This document shows, piece after piece, positions 28,801-40,374 of a stretch of 64,000 nucleotides of DNA; positions within the stretch are counted from its first letter, which is position 1; the number at the start of each line of letters is the position of its first letter. The notes below the pieces were generated by a model that was not told where the DNA came from, did no database searches, and saw only the letters and a list, made by a program, of their open reading frames with translations. This stretch comes from Penelope pileata (Eukaryota; Chordata; Aves; Galliformes; Cracidae): positions 582,616-646,615 of the forward strand of contig WBMW01005650.1 of assembly GCA_013396635.1 (NCBI GenBank), in the 5' to 3' direction. The position numbers and the translations under genes were made by a program.

Positions 28801-29963
28801 CAGGGGAAATACATATTAACCATAAATATCTTAATAACTAGCCATGAGGGGGAGAGAGCAGGCTATGCATCCAGCACTGACTAATTGCTGTTTAATGGCA
28901 GCGTCTACAACTCTCTAAAACAATGCTCCTGGCAGAGGGTGTTGCTGAGGTTATAGAAAGGGCTTTTAATCTGCAAGAGGAAACAGCCACTGCTGTGTGA
29001 CTGCTGCCCCAGGCTCAGCCCTGTTAGCGACGTCCCACAGGAGCTGATTATCTCACGGCACACACAGAGATGCTGTCTCCTGTCCCTATCCAATGACCCA
29101 AAACACCCAACCCTGTGTGTTCTCCAGGTGTGCCAAAAAGGTGCCTCGAAGCTCCTGCACATCAGGATGAAGGCTGGAAACTAAGCCTAAGTTGGAAGAG
29201 GAGGAAGGTGGACACCGGGATGCTGTGGTGTGCTGTATGGGTTTCCTGCACAGCAAGGTGGGAGGTCTGGAGACATCTCTGCTCTGGATGACCACCCTCA
29301 GGGCCCTGAGTCCAAAAAGAGCTCTTGCTCAGCAGCTCACCCCATTGCTTTTTTTGTTCTTAATTCAGGAGAGACAGTTCTTTGGAGCAGTGCCTTCCCA
29401 CAGATATCTACCTCCCTGCTCCCGTCTTAGCTCAGACTTCAAAGGAACCCAGTCCTTGTGGCACTTTCACTGAACGGGTGATAAATGAGCCTGGGGATAG
29501 TTCTCATTTTTTTAATGTAAATCCCATGGCTTTTGGTTCACAGGATCTCTTTCAACCCGTAGGGAGTTTTCATCTGCATCACGTCTTCTGCAGAGCTCTA
29601 AGCCAAAGGACCACCTCAGGGTTTACCCCCAAATTAAAGTATTAATGAAAACAAAAGAACTGTGATGTGGCCCATGGTTCTGCCTAGATGCAGGATCGTT
29701 TGCAGTTTCTTTGAGATCAGCTGGCAGGAAACACTGCTCATACATTAAATGTCCCCTGCCTTTCTGTCCAGGATCATGGCTATGAGAGGGTTTTGAAGGG
29801 GAGTGATGAGGAGCCGCAGAAATAGTTCAGAGGTCTGGCCCTTCCCCTGGTTAGCCACGCTAAGTGATGGAGTGTCATTGAAAACATTATTAAAGTATTG
29901 ACTGTTTTAGCAAAACCCTTCAAAATTCCCTGGTCTGAGAGGAGAATAGCTCGTCACCGATCT
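7871..29963. other. Gene-poor region, mostly unique sequence
   Basis: No supported exon or RNA gene. Apart from simple tracts and the repeat at 19314 it is largely repeat-free. Some stretches (about 21720-22080, 23040-23620, 28570-28900) are AT-rich with TAATTA/ATTAAT-type homeodomain cores and interspersed CpGs, a texture often seen in conserved regulatory elements. GC-richer frames at 22508-22984 and 26143-26546 overlap on opposite strands and look like chance. Confidence 0.5.
19314..19382. repeat. Fragment of an old amniote interspersed repeat with CCATTG/CAATGG symmetry
   Basis: GTGAAATGCTGGCCCCACCA, TAGTCAATGGGAGTTTTGCC and ATTGTCTTTAATGGGAGCCA, then GAATTTCAC. It matches a pattern I recall as common in bird and turtle genomes ('gccattgacttcaatgggagccaggatttcac'). 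The element class is not known to me. Confidence 0.45.
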
Positions 29964-30052
29964 TAGAATCATAGAGTTGGAAGGGACCTTTAAAGGACAT
30001 CTGCTCCAACTCCCCTGCAATGAACAGGGACACCTACAGCTCCATCAGGGTG
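29964..30052 (-). mobile_element. CR1 LINE 3'-end fragment (diverged)
   Basis: AGAATCATAGAGTTGGAAGG ... followed by ACCTTTAAAGGACATCTGCT-type sequence, then CAATGAACAGGGACACCTAC and AGCTCCATCAGG. Same family and orientation as the copy at 36.8 kb but shorter and from a different CR1 subfamily. Confidence 0.88.
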
Positions 30053-33000
30053 CTGTACACGTCTCTGTTCATTCCCTTTCCTCACTTTTAATGCTTTGAG
30101 AAATAAACTATGAAATAAATGTTATCAATATTTCTGGATTTCTAAATTAGTCTAACGTTCTAGTAACTCTGTACAAAAAATATTATTTGGGTGTAGGGGA
30201 ACTGTTAGGTCACGGCTTGAAGTGGTGATTGAGCACCTGGTGAAGGGCTGTGGCTGGCCCAGGGAGCACAGGCAAAGTGTGTGCACCTGGGCTCCCCTCA
30301 GAAGCAGAAGGGGTGGACCCAGGGTGAAGCCACCCTGGGCTCATGTAAGGGTCAGCCAGCAAGGGGAAAAATCTCTTGGAGCTGGGCTGCCTCCTGGGAA
30401 GGAGTGTTGTGTTGTTGGAGATCCCCTTCTCTGGTTGGGTGAGTCAAAACTTGTGTGGAATCTTTGTTTATGTCTTTTGTTAAAACCTGTGATACTTTGC
30501 CTGGGATTGCAAAGAATCTGTCTGAAGCAATTTTGTTTCTTGATTCTCAAAACATTGGGTTGCCTACAGTGTAGGAGCAGCTAAAATAACCATGGCTTGG
30601 AGTGATGGGAAAAGTCCCTGGACAGGGAAGAAGAGAACCAGTGTATGCCCCTCAAGGTGTTCATGAGGTATCAAATGTTTTTGGGCAGTTGGTAAAGCAC
30701 TTGTGGAAGGAGACAAATGCTCAATCACATTGCATTTACTTCCCAGCCTGCAGTCAGGCTCTGTAAGCTGCTCACAGCTGCCCCGAGGCCAGGCAGGCTC
30801 CTGGAGAGCCCGTCCTCAAACAAGCCACAAATGTGGGCTGCAGATGCTGCTTTATGGGATGTTTGTACACACTCATCAAATCCTTCCTGCTAAGTACAGA
30901 AAGTGCAGAGATGCTGCTCCTCCTTCTCTATGTCTCCTTTTTTTTTTTTTTCCCCTTTTGCTGCTTGTCACTCAGTTCTCACTCAACACTTTGCATTTAA
31001 GCACCAGTATGCGCAGATCGGTGTGCTGGCTGCAGATAACTGTAATCATTTAGGTGTTCAAATCCTCTCGTAGTCTCCTCAGTATCACCTAGAAGAGTTT
31101 AGTGAGTCAGAACCTGATAGGAAACCATGATTTGCAAAATCAGCCTTTTCCACACCACCTGGAGAGGAAAAAAAAGAAAAAGAAAAAAAAACTGACCTCA
31201 GCACCAGTCATCGCAGCACTAGTCAACATTTCCTCCAGATATCAATGCCTTGTGCTGCGCTCTGCAACTCCAGCAAAAGTGATGGCAGATGCTGCCACCC
31301 CTCAGGGTTGGTTTTCATGGACTGAAAAACAGATTTTTTTTAGCTCTGCTGAAATCAGACTGCAATGCAAAACCTCCCCAAGCTCTGACTTCTGGAACTG
31401 AAGTCACTTGTCTGTGTTGAAGGCCAATTACGTGCATGAGCAATCTTCCCTGCAAAGTCGTTTATTGGAAATGAGCACACCACTTCCCTGCCTCTATTTG
31501 GAAGCAAAGCCACTGGAAGCACCAAGAAGTGAATTGAAGTATTAAAGCTGCCTGATGAACGTGCTCCTGCTCCATGGCACACAAAACTTTGTGTCAGGAA
31601 TCAAAAGGAAGGAGGACGTGTTGCTGCATCCTGGGTCTACCCCTTCCTTACAGAGGGGCATCAGCACAAGGATCCCAGCCTTCTCTTGCCCTGTTTGTGT
31701 TTAAACATTGAGGTAGAAAATGCATTATCACACTGTAAAAGTGGAGGAAGTAAAGTTTGTGAAGAGAGGAAATGGGTTTTATAAGACTGAGTGAGGAGAG
31801 GTGATCTCCAGGCATGCTGACTCCATCTGGGAGATGGACCAAGCTCCACCAGTACTGAGCTTGCCCAGTTTACTCCAGAAAAATACTATATTTTCTCATC
31901 TCCAATATAGTTTTGCAGTGAGAGAGCAGATGTTTGACCCAGAGGATCAGGAAACTGACCACAACTACTTCACTAACCAAGCCAAAGACCAAGTTGTGGA
32001 GGTTCAACAAGCTGCTATCAGTAGACGCTCTCCTGGATCCATGCATCCACACATCTGGAGGCTGCTTTCCAGCATATTGCCTCAAGTTCCATCACATCCC
32101 AGCTATCTTCAACTTTTTCTCTACCCTGTGATGAACGCACAGCAGCCCTACAAAGCGTTGCCATGCCCACATGAGGTGTGTTAACCTTCCCTGGAAACCC
32201 ATTCCACACTGCGAGTGAGCCGCTCCACAGCCCATACCTTATTTTTCCTTTGAAACAAATCTGACTTGAAAAATTGCTCTGATAAATGAATGAGCAGATT
32301 CATGGCATGGAGGGCAATCCTTAAGGGGAATGGAAAGCATGGCAGTAAAACACTGGGTAGTTGGTACATAAATTTCTCACAAGCATGAAGACAACTGGCA
32401 GGCAATGTCAAAGGCATTAACACCTACCATTGAGTGTAATTATTTCAGTCTGTTACCAGTCTCAGGGTTAATATGCATTTCAGAAACTCTGCAAGAAGTC
32501 AAAGCCTGGGAGGTCTGTGCAAGCCATTTCAGGAGGCTGTAAATTTTATTTTAAAAGGAAGATTTTAGAATTGCATAAACAGTGAACAATCCTCTACCGA
32601 AGAGCATTTTACAGCATCAACTTTAGCCAATAATCAAGTTGTCTTTTGCATTTAAAAAAAAAAAAATCTTAAAATTTGAATTTACGCAAATGTTTCAGGG
32701 GAAAATACCTACAGTAAGACTAAAACACTACTGGAGAAAGCCTCAACAAAATGTTTCCTCCCACATACATGCTTTTCCCATTAAACACAGTGTGTGGACT
32801 GTGATAAGACCCATTTGTAGATGATTTACTCATGCTAATCACTCCTATTCCCCCAAAAACGTTATCCTCAGATACAGCTGTCTCAGCTACAAATGACCAC
32901 CGGGGACCCCCAGAGCTGCCAGCTCATGAAAACATCTTCATCCAAATAACAACAAGTATAATACTTGAACAGCAGATGCAACAGGGAAAAACTCAATTGA

Positions 33001-36000
33001 TAGCTGCAGGGAGGATTATCCACACTGGATATCCATCCTGCATGGAAAAGATATTTTGCTGTCAGTGTTTTATAGTAGTTTGGGCAATTTTTACACCTGG
33101 AGTTGAGCTGCGCTTAGGTATGGCAATAAGTCCAGGACAGGCTTTAAAACTCTTCTGAGATGTGGGGGACATATTCAGGTGTTTGGTTAGCAACTGGTTC
33201 AAAGCTGACACGGTTACAGGTACTACACAATGGTCTTCTTTGACTCAAGAGGACTCGAGCACTGACCTCTTAGAAAGCAGAGAAATGTACTGTGGATATC
33301 CCATTCTCCATAATGCCTTTTTCTTCTCCTTGCATCGGTTTTATTGATACCTTGATTCTTTTTCAAAGACTGGGGATATTTTCTGCAGGATTATAATCAA
33401 CCTTATATGAGCATTCTGCCATTGCTATGTATATATATATATATATATATAGCATCCCTTTCAAGCAATGGTGCCAGTTTGTTTTAGCACCAAATGGTCA
33501 CTGGAAGATTTTGATGGGCTGTTTATCAGCATTATAAGCTACTTTGTCACAGTAATGGTGATGTGGCAGTGCATGCTGAAAGCCTTCATAGCTATGGCAG
33601 CAACAACAAGAAGAAATTCATCTTCCTGTAACTTATGCAGCAGAGCCAGTGGGTTGGTTAGCCTTGAAGTATTGGTCACCCGTGAAATAGGTTTAATCTC
33701 TGAAGAGTGAGGCTGAAAAAGGTAATAAAGCACTCTGAAAGTTATCTTCTTCCACTGCCTCCAGCTCCCACCACCATCTGTTTGTGTGCAGGAGGATGTA
33801 ATTTCTTGTTTTCCTGTGTACCATTTCACCAAGATTAAACACCATGAGCTAAACCCTTGTCTGATGGAAGCTAAATTCTGGGGGATAACGTTGATTTACA
33901 CCATCCCAGGAGCTAATCCTCTGAATCTGGCCAGAAAGCGTTTTCAGATCTTTGAGTAAAATAAAACCAACGGCGGCAGTTTGCTGCATTTTTAAAAGTA
34001 AAGTATAAATAGATTAAATGGTGCCCAGGAGGAGAAAGAACTCCCCTATCCAAAATCAAAGCTTGGGGCAATAGCCAAAAATAAATGGTATCATTTAGGG
34101 GCAGATGAAAGAACGTGCAAGTTCAGCATGATGTCATGGCTGTTTGTGCAGTTAAATCGCTCTTTATCATACACCAGACACATAACGACTTTCTAAGGCT
34201 CCCACTGGACGGATGGTCCGTCTCTGTAATAAATGTTGACAAGTTTTATATAAAACTGTATATCATTTTCAATTCCCAGCGTAGCCATTTGAACCTGTGA
34301 TTAATAACCTCGCAAATCTTATCTGTTTGAAAATAAGAGGAGCTGGGTTTGTTTCCTTCAGATTAGGGTTCAGGGCTTAACAACAGGAAAATAGCCTGCT
34401 GAGATCACTCTGGTTTTCATGGCACATAAAAGTAAAAATCAAGAAAATAGAATTTAAAAATATGTTAAACACTCATATCACAAAGCAAATAAGATACTTC
34501 ATGAGTCGTGATAACATTGATTCATGAAGTCTGTAACCAAACAATTGTTTTATATCAGGCAGAATAACTGTGAACAGAGAGATAGGCACTTGTACATTTA
34601 AATTAAAACACTAATTGGCTGATAAGATGTACCGCAAAAAATAATATCCAGACTCAAACGGCTTGGTGGTTTGTCAAAGTGAAATGAGAAGGATTTAGGC
34701 ATAGAGTAAAATGGGGGAAGAGCGTGGGAGTCCACTTCAAAGTTTGACCTGGTTATAGTTGATAGCCAGGACTGCAACGAAAGAGAGAATCTTGGTGAAT
34801 TGGTTTCTAGGATGCTACCGTACCAAAGACAACAGGTGGGCAGTGGTAAAGCTGGTGGATGCTAGGCAGTTCCTTTAGCTTAACCTGGGTGGGAGAACTT
34901 CCCATCCTCACCCGCCCTTCCTGCTCAACCAACTGTAGTCCTAAATTTTTGTTTTATGCTTAAAATTAGTATTTAAAGCATTCCTAGAATGCTTTGGGAA
35001 AAGGAGAACTAGCTCTGAACCTCAACAGCTTTCTCCTGTTCTTCCAAATTCCCCTACTACCATTTCGCACCAAAAACCAAAGCCAACGTTCACCAATGGC
35101 TGAGGAAAAATGCTGCTGAGTGCTTTTTCTGCAGAAAAGAATTAAAATAAAGCATCTAATCTGTGTTTTTCCCCTGAAATGTATCAAAATGCATTAATCT
35201 GAAATATGTCCTGCTCGTTTGGTTTTCAGCTTACCGGTACATTGCAATTTTTCCTGAGAAATCAGGCACTTTGAGCCAAGATTTTAATTTATTTGGAAAT
35301 GCAGCTTTCTGCCCTAAATTGTCAGCAGATTTTCTCTTACAAGTGCTTAGAGTTATTGCAATATTAAAAAGAAAAATTACCTTGCCTCTGACTTCCACTG
35401 TGAGCTGCTCACAGAGGCTGGAGATAAGCACTGAGTGTGCTCTTTAATTATATCTCCTTAATATAAAACTTGTTTGCCTTTGGTTTTATGGCACTTCCAT
35501 GAAAAGTCAGGGCACTTCTCCTTTTGCTTTTTGATAAGTGAAAACTTTGAGGGTCACCAGCAATTCACATCAGTGAGGAAAGCATGGAACAAAAAAATGA
35601 GGTGGTTTGTGGAAAACTCAAATAACCTCAGGAAAAAACACAACTTATTCCTGCATTGTCACATGAATGCAGACACAAGGATTTTGTCTCCCAGGGCCTG
35701 GACTCGATCAGGTTAAAACATTTTTCGGGGGAAAAACATGCAAAAATTTTCAGCGGTAAATAAAAGTTTAATCACTCAATTATTTTGAAGAATGTTGGTT
35801 TTCAACCATTGAACATCTCCTGTCAGCCAGACAAATGCTCAGTAGCCCCCAGGTTTCCATAAACCAGATGGGAATTTTCTGCTTTGTGACAGAGGAAAAA
35901 CAATTTCCCTGAAAAATGGGGGGGAAACAGTCAACAAAGTCAGTGAACATTGATATGTTTTTAGGATGAGAATAGAACATAATAAATTTCTGGCTAGTAA

Positions 36001-36801
36001 TGACTGTACAGGAATACGATTTAGTCCTGCTGTTTTCATTTGTCCTCCTGTAGCATTTATATTATCTAACAAGGAAAAAATATAAAGTACATAGAAACGC
36101 TTAAACCCATTTTGGTCAAGCACAATAAGGCAGCTACGTAAACCTGAATGATTTCACTGCTTACACAATTCAGAATGTAAAGATCATAACACACAAAAAA
36201 AATTGCAGGATGTGGTAAAGTGAAAAAATATTCAAAGTGTCATTTACTTGATCAGCAACACAGAACCAGGATCAGCCTTCATGCCACCATGGACCACCAA
36301 TAACACCAAACTGGGCTAAGGTTTGGGGAATAAATGCACCCTCTCTCTAATGCAGATGTGTAGAATGGAGGAAACAAGTGTGTTTGTCCACGAGAGGTCT
36401 CCAGAGCCCTGTGTAACCACAGGACATCCCCATCAAATCCTCTTCAGTGTTGAAATGAGAGGGGGGTTTGAGATGGGTTTGGCTCTGCTCACTGTTGCGC
36501 CTTTGGAGGGAGAACAGCAAGAGGCATTTGAGATCCCCACTAATATGGGCACATGGTATGGATTACCCATCAATCCTTCTCCATGTCTGTGCTCATAGTA
36601 TAACTTCAAGTCAGGCATGGGCTGAAACCACTGTGGTCAGCACACCACAGTCTGACTCTGCCATTGGGATGCAGAGGGAGTAGCAACTTTAGGAGCCTCT
36701 GCCCATTGCCCTAGGACCTTTCTAGGGATTTTGGATGCTCACGTCCTCTCTTTAGCTCATGGGAACATCCCTGGAAGGAAGAGGATGGATGGGGGATACA
36801 C
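30053..36801. other. Gene-free region between the two CR1 copies
   Basis: No supported exon. Holds the TA microsatellite (33430) and an A-rich tract (31159). The part at about 33950-34330 has regulatory-like texture (CpGs in AT-rich unique DNA, TGATGTCATGG CRE-like site near 34130). Confidence 0.55.
33430..33451. repeat. (TA)n microsatellite
   Basis: Eleven uninterrupted TA units within AT-rich DNA. Confidence 0.95.
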
Positions 36802-36950
36802 TGAATCATAGAATGGTTCAGGTTGGAAGGGACCTTAGAGATCATCTTGTTCCAACCCCCCTGCCATGGGCAAGGACACCTCCCACTAGACCAGGTTGCC
36901 CAAAGCCCCATCCAGCCTGGCTTTGAATACTTCCAGGGAGGGGGCATCCA
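36802..36950 (-). mobile_element. CR1 LINE 3'-end fragment
   Basis: Reads GAATCATAGAATGG ... GGTTGGAAGGGACCTT ... CCATGGGCAAGGACACCTCC ... GGGAGGGGGCATCC on the plus strand. This is the reverse complement of the avian CR1 3' region ending in ATTCTATGATTC-type repeats. The copy is 5'-truncated and only moderately diverged; no coding capacity remains. Confidence 0.93.
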
Positions 36951-39900
36951 ATGAAGAAGAGATGGGCAAAGGGTAGAACCAAATAATTTCTGACATCAAG
37001 CAGTTGTATCTGTGCTCTCCCTGGACAGCAAAATACACATTAGCCCATAGTTCAAGAAAGCAGCTAAGGAAGACAGCAAATATTGCTCAGTATTCCAAGT
37101 TTCTGACAGTGATTTAGGGGAGCTGCATTGCTTGGTTGCACATTCTACAAGTTTTGGGGCAGTTTCCTAAGAGCAAACATTAGCTTTAAGATATGTTTTG
37201 ATATCCTCAAGGACCAGAACAAAGCAGCACATGACAAAACTCAACCCAAAAGGAGCAGGATGTGAAAGCTGTTCACAGTATTCACAGATAACTGGGGGAA
37301 AAGGTATTCTTGCTCGTGAAAGTGTGTTATCTGGTACCAAATAAGTGGTCAGTCACTGGGGGGGGAGAGTGGGAAAAGCATCTATTCCTTTTTCAACTGT
37401 TTTAAATGGAGACCACTGATATGCTGGAGGATATCTGCAAAAGCTGCTATCTTAGCAGATGAGTGGTTACTTTAGCCATCTCTCTGCTGAAATAGTGGGA
37501 ATTCCCTAGGAGCTGTTGACCTTTCAAGATTGTCAACATTTTAAAGTTTGCATAATTTTATTACTGGAGTATTAATATTGGCTTCCTTACAAGCACTTGT
37601 CCTTTATGCACCTTGCAAAATAGTCACACAAAGTACATTTTGATTCAGAACACCCAGAAATCAAATGAAATTAAGTTTAGTTTGTATAATGGCCAATTAT
37701 TTCTGCTCTAATTAGTTACTGACCAGGAAGCAGAAGAATTACTGAATGTTTACCACACAAACATCATTATATGTAAACCTCCTTCCAAGAAGACTTTGTA
37801 GAACCAATGTGTTCTGAAAGTATTTATTCATGATAATGGAATTTTGAGAATTTATTTTTGGGAACTCACAACACCACAAGAGAAGATTGTTTCTTTCTGT
37901 TTGTCTACACTGTAAGTTGCATGTTGTTTGCCAGTTCCATCATTTACTTCCAGAAGGATATTGTGCCTTCAGCCTCAGCAAGTGCTCTTCTGAGTAAAGG
38001 GAAGGACAAAATGCAATCTATATATGTGATACCCAAAAAATGCATCTCTGTGCTGCCCAGTCTCAATTCTCAGCACTACCAGTTCCTCCTACCATTCTGT
38101 GAACAAAGAGTCAAACAGAAGAGATTAATTAAACAGCTCACTCAAAAGACAGCAGAGGGTTGTTTCTGCTGCTATTCGTTTTTTCTGCTAGTTGCAGCGA
38201 TTGGGGTTTGCAGAGGGTGTGACTGGAGGAGCACAGGAGCTGCAGTGTGCTGAGACAGCGAGTGCAGATGCTCTCTTAAAAGCCATGAAAGCATATATGG
38301 AGTATGGATAATTGCTGTGAGTTTGAGCTGCAGTGTGAAACACAAACTGCCTGCAAAGAGCCCAGAGAAAAGGTGGAAAGGAGCTCAGCTCTCTCTCACC
38401 ACAGGCTGTAGCCCAAGAGAAAGCACTTTTGGAAGTCCCAGATACCCTTTTGCCTTGGCCAGGCTTTTAAATTGTCAGGTTTCATCAGGCGATGCCACCA
38501 GGACAGCAGAAATCAGCACTGCAAAAAGAGAACAAAACAAGCCTTTACCTCCTCTAACACATTTCACCAAAACCCCGCTGGCTGTCAGAAGCAGGGCATA
38601 AATCTCCATAGCTAATACCTTTGCATATTCTTCCTTGGATATCTTTTCGCTTGTTTCCTTTACCAAAAATGGAAACAGATCCCTGCAAGACAAACACCGC
38701 GTGCTGGGGCTCAGCACACCCACACGGCCCCCGTGCTTCAGGCCCAGTGCTCAGCACCAGCTTCCTCCCATCACGACCCCGTGCAGCCTTCACAAAGGCG
38801 GAGGCCCCCAGAAGATCTGGGCTTTGAACAATGAATGCCTTAAGTGTGGTTTTCAACTTTTTTTTTTTCTGATTTGTGGACCATTAAAAACGTTCCAGCA
38901 GGGATACAGGATACCCTTTAAAATATGGAGATTTCTGCATAGCATATGTGAACTCTTCTTTCTTTTTCCCCTTTCATGGAGCCCCAGGGAGCTGCTGAAA
39001 ATGCTGGCCCTGGGAGATCAAACAAGGCCAGGCTCTGTGAATCAGACAGGGGAAACAAATTCAAGAGACAAGACCCTAGCGGAAACGCCCTCCGGAGTTG
39101 TTCGAAAAGACAAATTGGAAGTGCAAGTCCCAGCAGACAGCAAAGCCATCCTGAGCTCATGAATGGAGAAGGCAGCGAGCTGAAGTGATGCTTTTCTGTG
39201 GGACCACATTGCTGACGGGAGCAGAGCTTCCCCCCAGTGTGGTGCCAGTGCAGTTCCAGCTGATGTGAAAGGCAACGAGCACATCTGGGTGCTCCCCTGC
39301 TCCTGTACAAGATCATCCATCCATGCACAAAATTGTCCAAGATCCTTGCTTACCAGTTGGTATGAGTTAATGTAAATTCTGTAACCATTTCCCACTTCCA
39401 GTCCTCCTAGCTGGCAAAGACTGAACACAGCAAAGCTCTGGGATTCACTAAGTAATATTGCTAACTCTTGTGTGTTTATTATAGCAAAATGATTGTCCTA
39501 AGAGCTCAGCCCAGACTGGTCCTGGTGAAGGAAACTCAACACAAGCTGGAACAGCGGAAGAAGCTGGTGTTTTAGTCTTTGACACTAATTAGCATCCACT
39601 TGCCCTGCCGCAGCAGAAACACCTACTGTTCTTGTTATGTCAAGGCTGGCTTCTGCATGAGGAACTGCAAGGTTTGAAGGAAGAGATGATAAATGTGGTG
39701 CAGAGCTGAAGTCTGCCTGTGAACTCGTGCCTGCTTGTAGAGCAGGATCTCTTTTGCAACCTTTGCCACTATGTCCTGTTAGTAATGATCAGTAAATGTT
39801 TAAAACACCAATATCAAGTTATTCTTCCTAAAATACTTTATTATTTTTCAGTGCTGCATTGCACATCACCCTTGCAGAGTAGCATACAGCACCTCTATTG

Positions 39901-40208
39901 TCCTACGGGGCATGGGATGAATATTTTCTCTCTGAGACAAATGAAACAACATGGAAACAATGTGTAAGGAACATTTTATCCACAGCTCATTAAGATGAGA
40001 GATAATTGAGCTAATCATCACTCATTTTAGTGCTTCTCCATTCTTTCCAGAATACCAGATTTACAGGGGCATAGTGCTGCTCTAAATATCCAGATAATGC
40101 TAACTGCAGCTTGAGCTGATCCAGTCATCCCTACGAAACCCAAAGACAGTGTTTTGTAAGAAAAACCTTGGTATTGCCACCGTGGCATATTCAATTTACA
40201 TTCAAAAC

Positions 40209-40374
40209 TGAGGATTCTTCATCATAACCATTGGGCTCTTGTTCTATAAGAACATAGGGCAAGGCAGCAATTTCCCACCCATGACATGCAATACAACCNT
40301 TGAGGATTCTTCATAACTTTGGGCTCTCCACAGCGCAAGGCAGCAATTTTCCACCCATGACATGCAATACAACC
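40209..40374. repeat. Imperfect local duplication around an N base
   Basis: 40209-40298 and 40301-40374 share TGAGGATTCTTCAT at the start and GCAAGGCAGCAATTT / CCACCCATGACATGCAATAC at the end, with an N at 40299 between them. Copy 1 carries about 16 extra bases in the middle. The N suggests joining of overlapping, low-quality contig ends. Confidence 0.85.

Noticed and set aside
38635..39162. 175-codon plus-strand frame and overlapping minus frames of 128-140 codons
   Set aside because: GC-richer patch giving open frames on both strands, containing a poly-T tract; no domain recognised.
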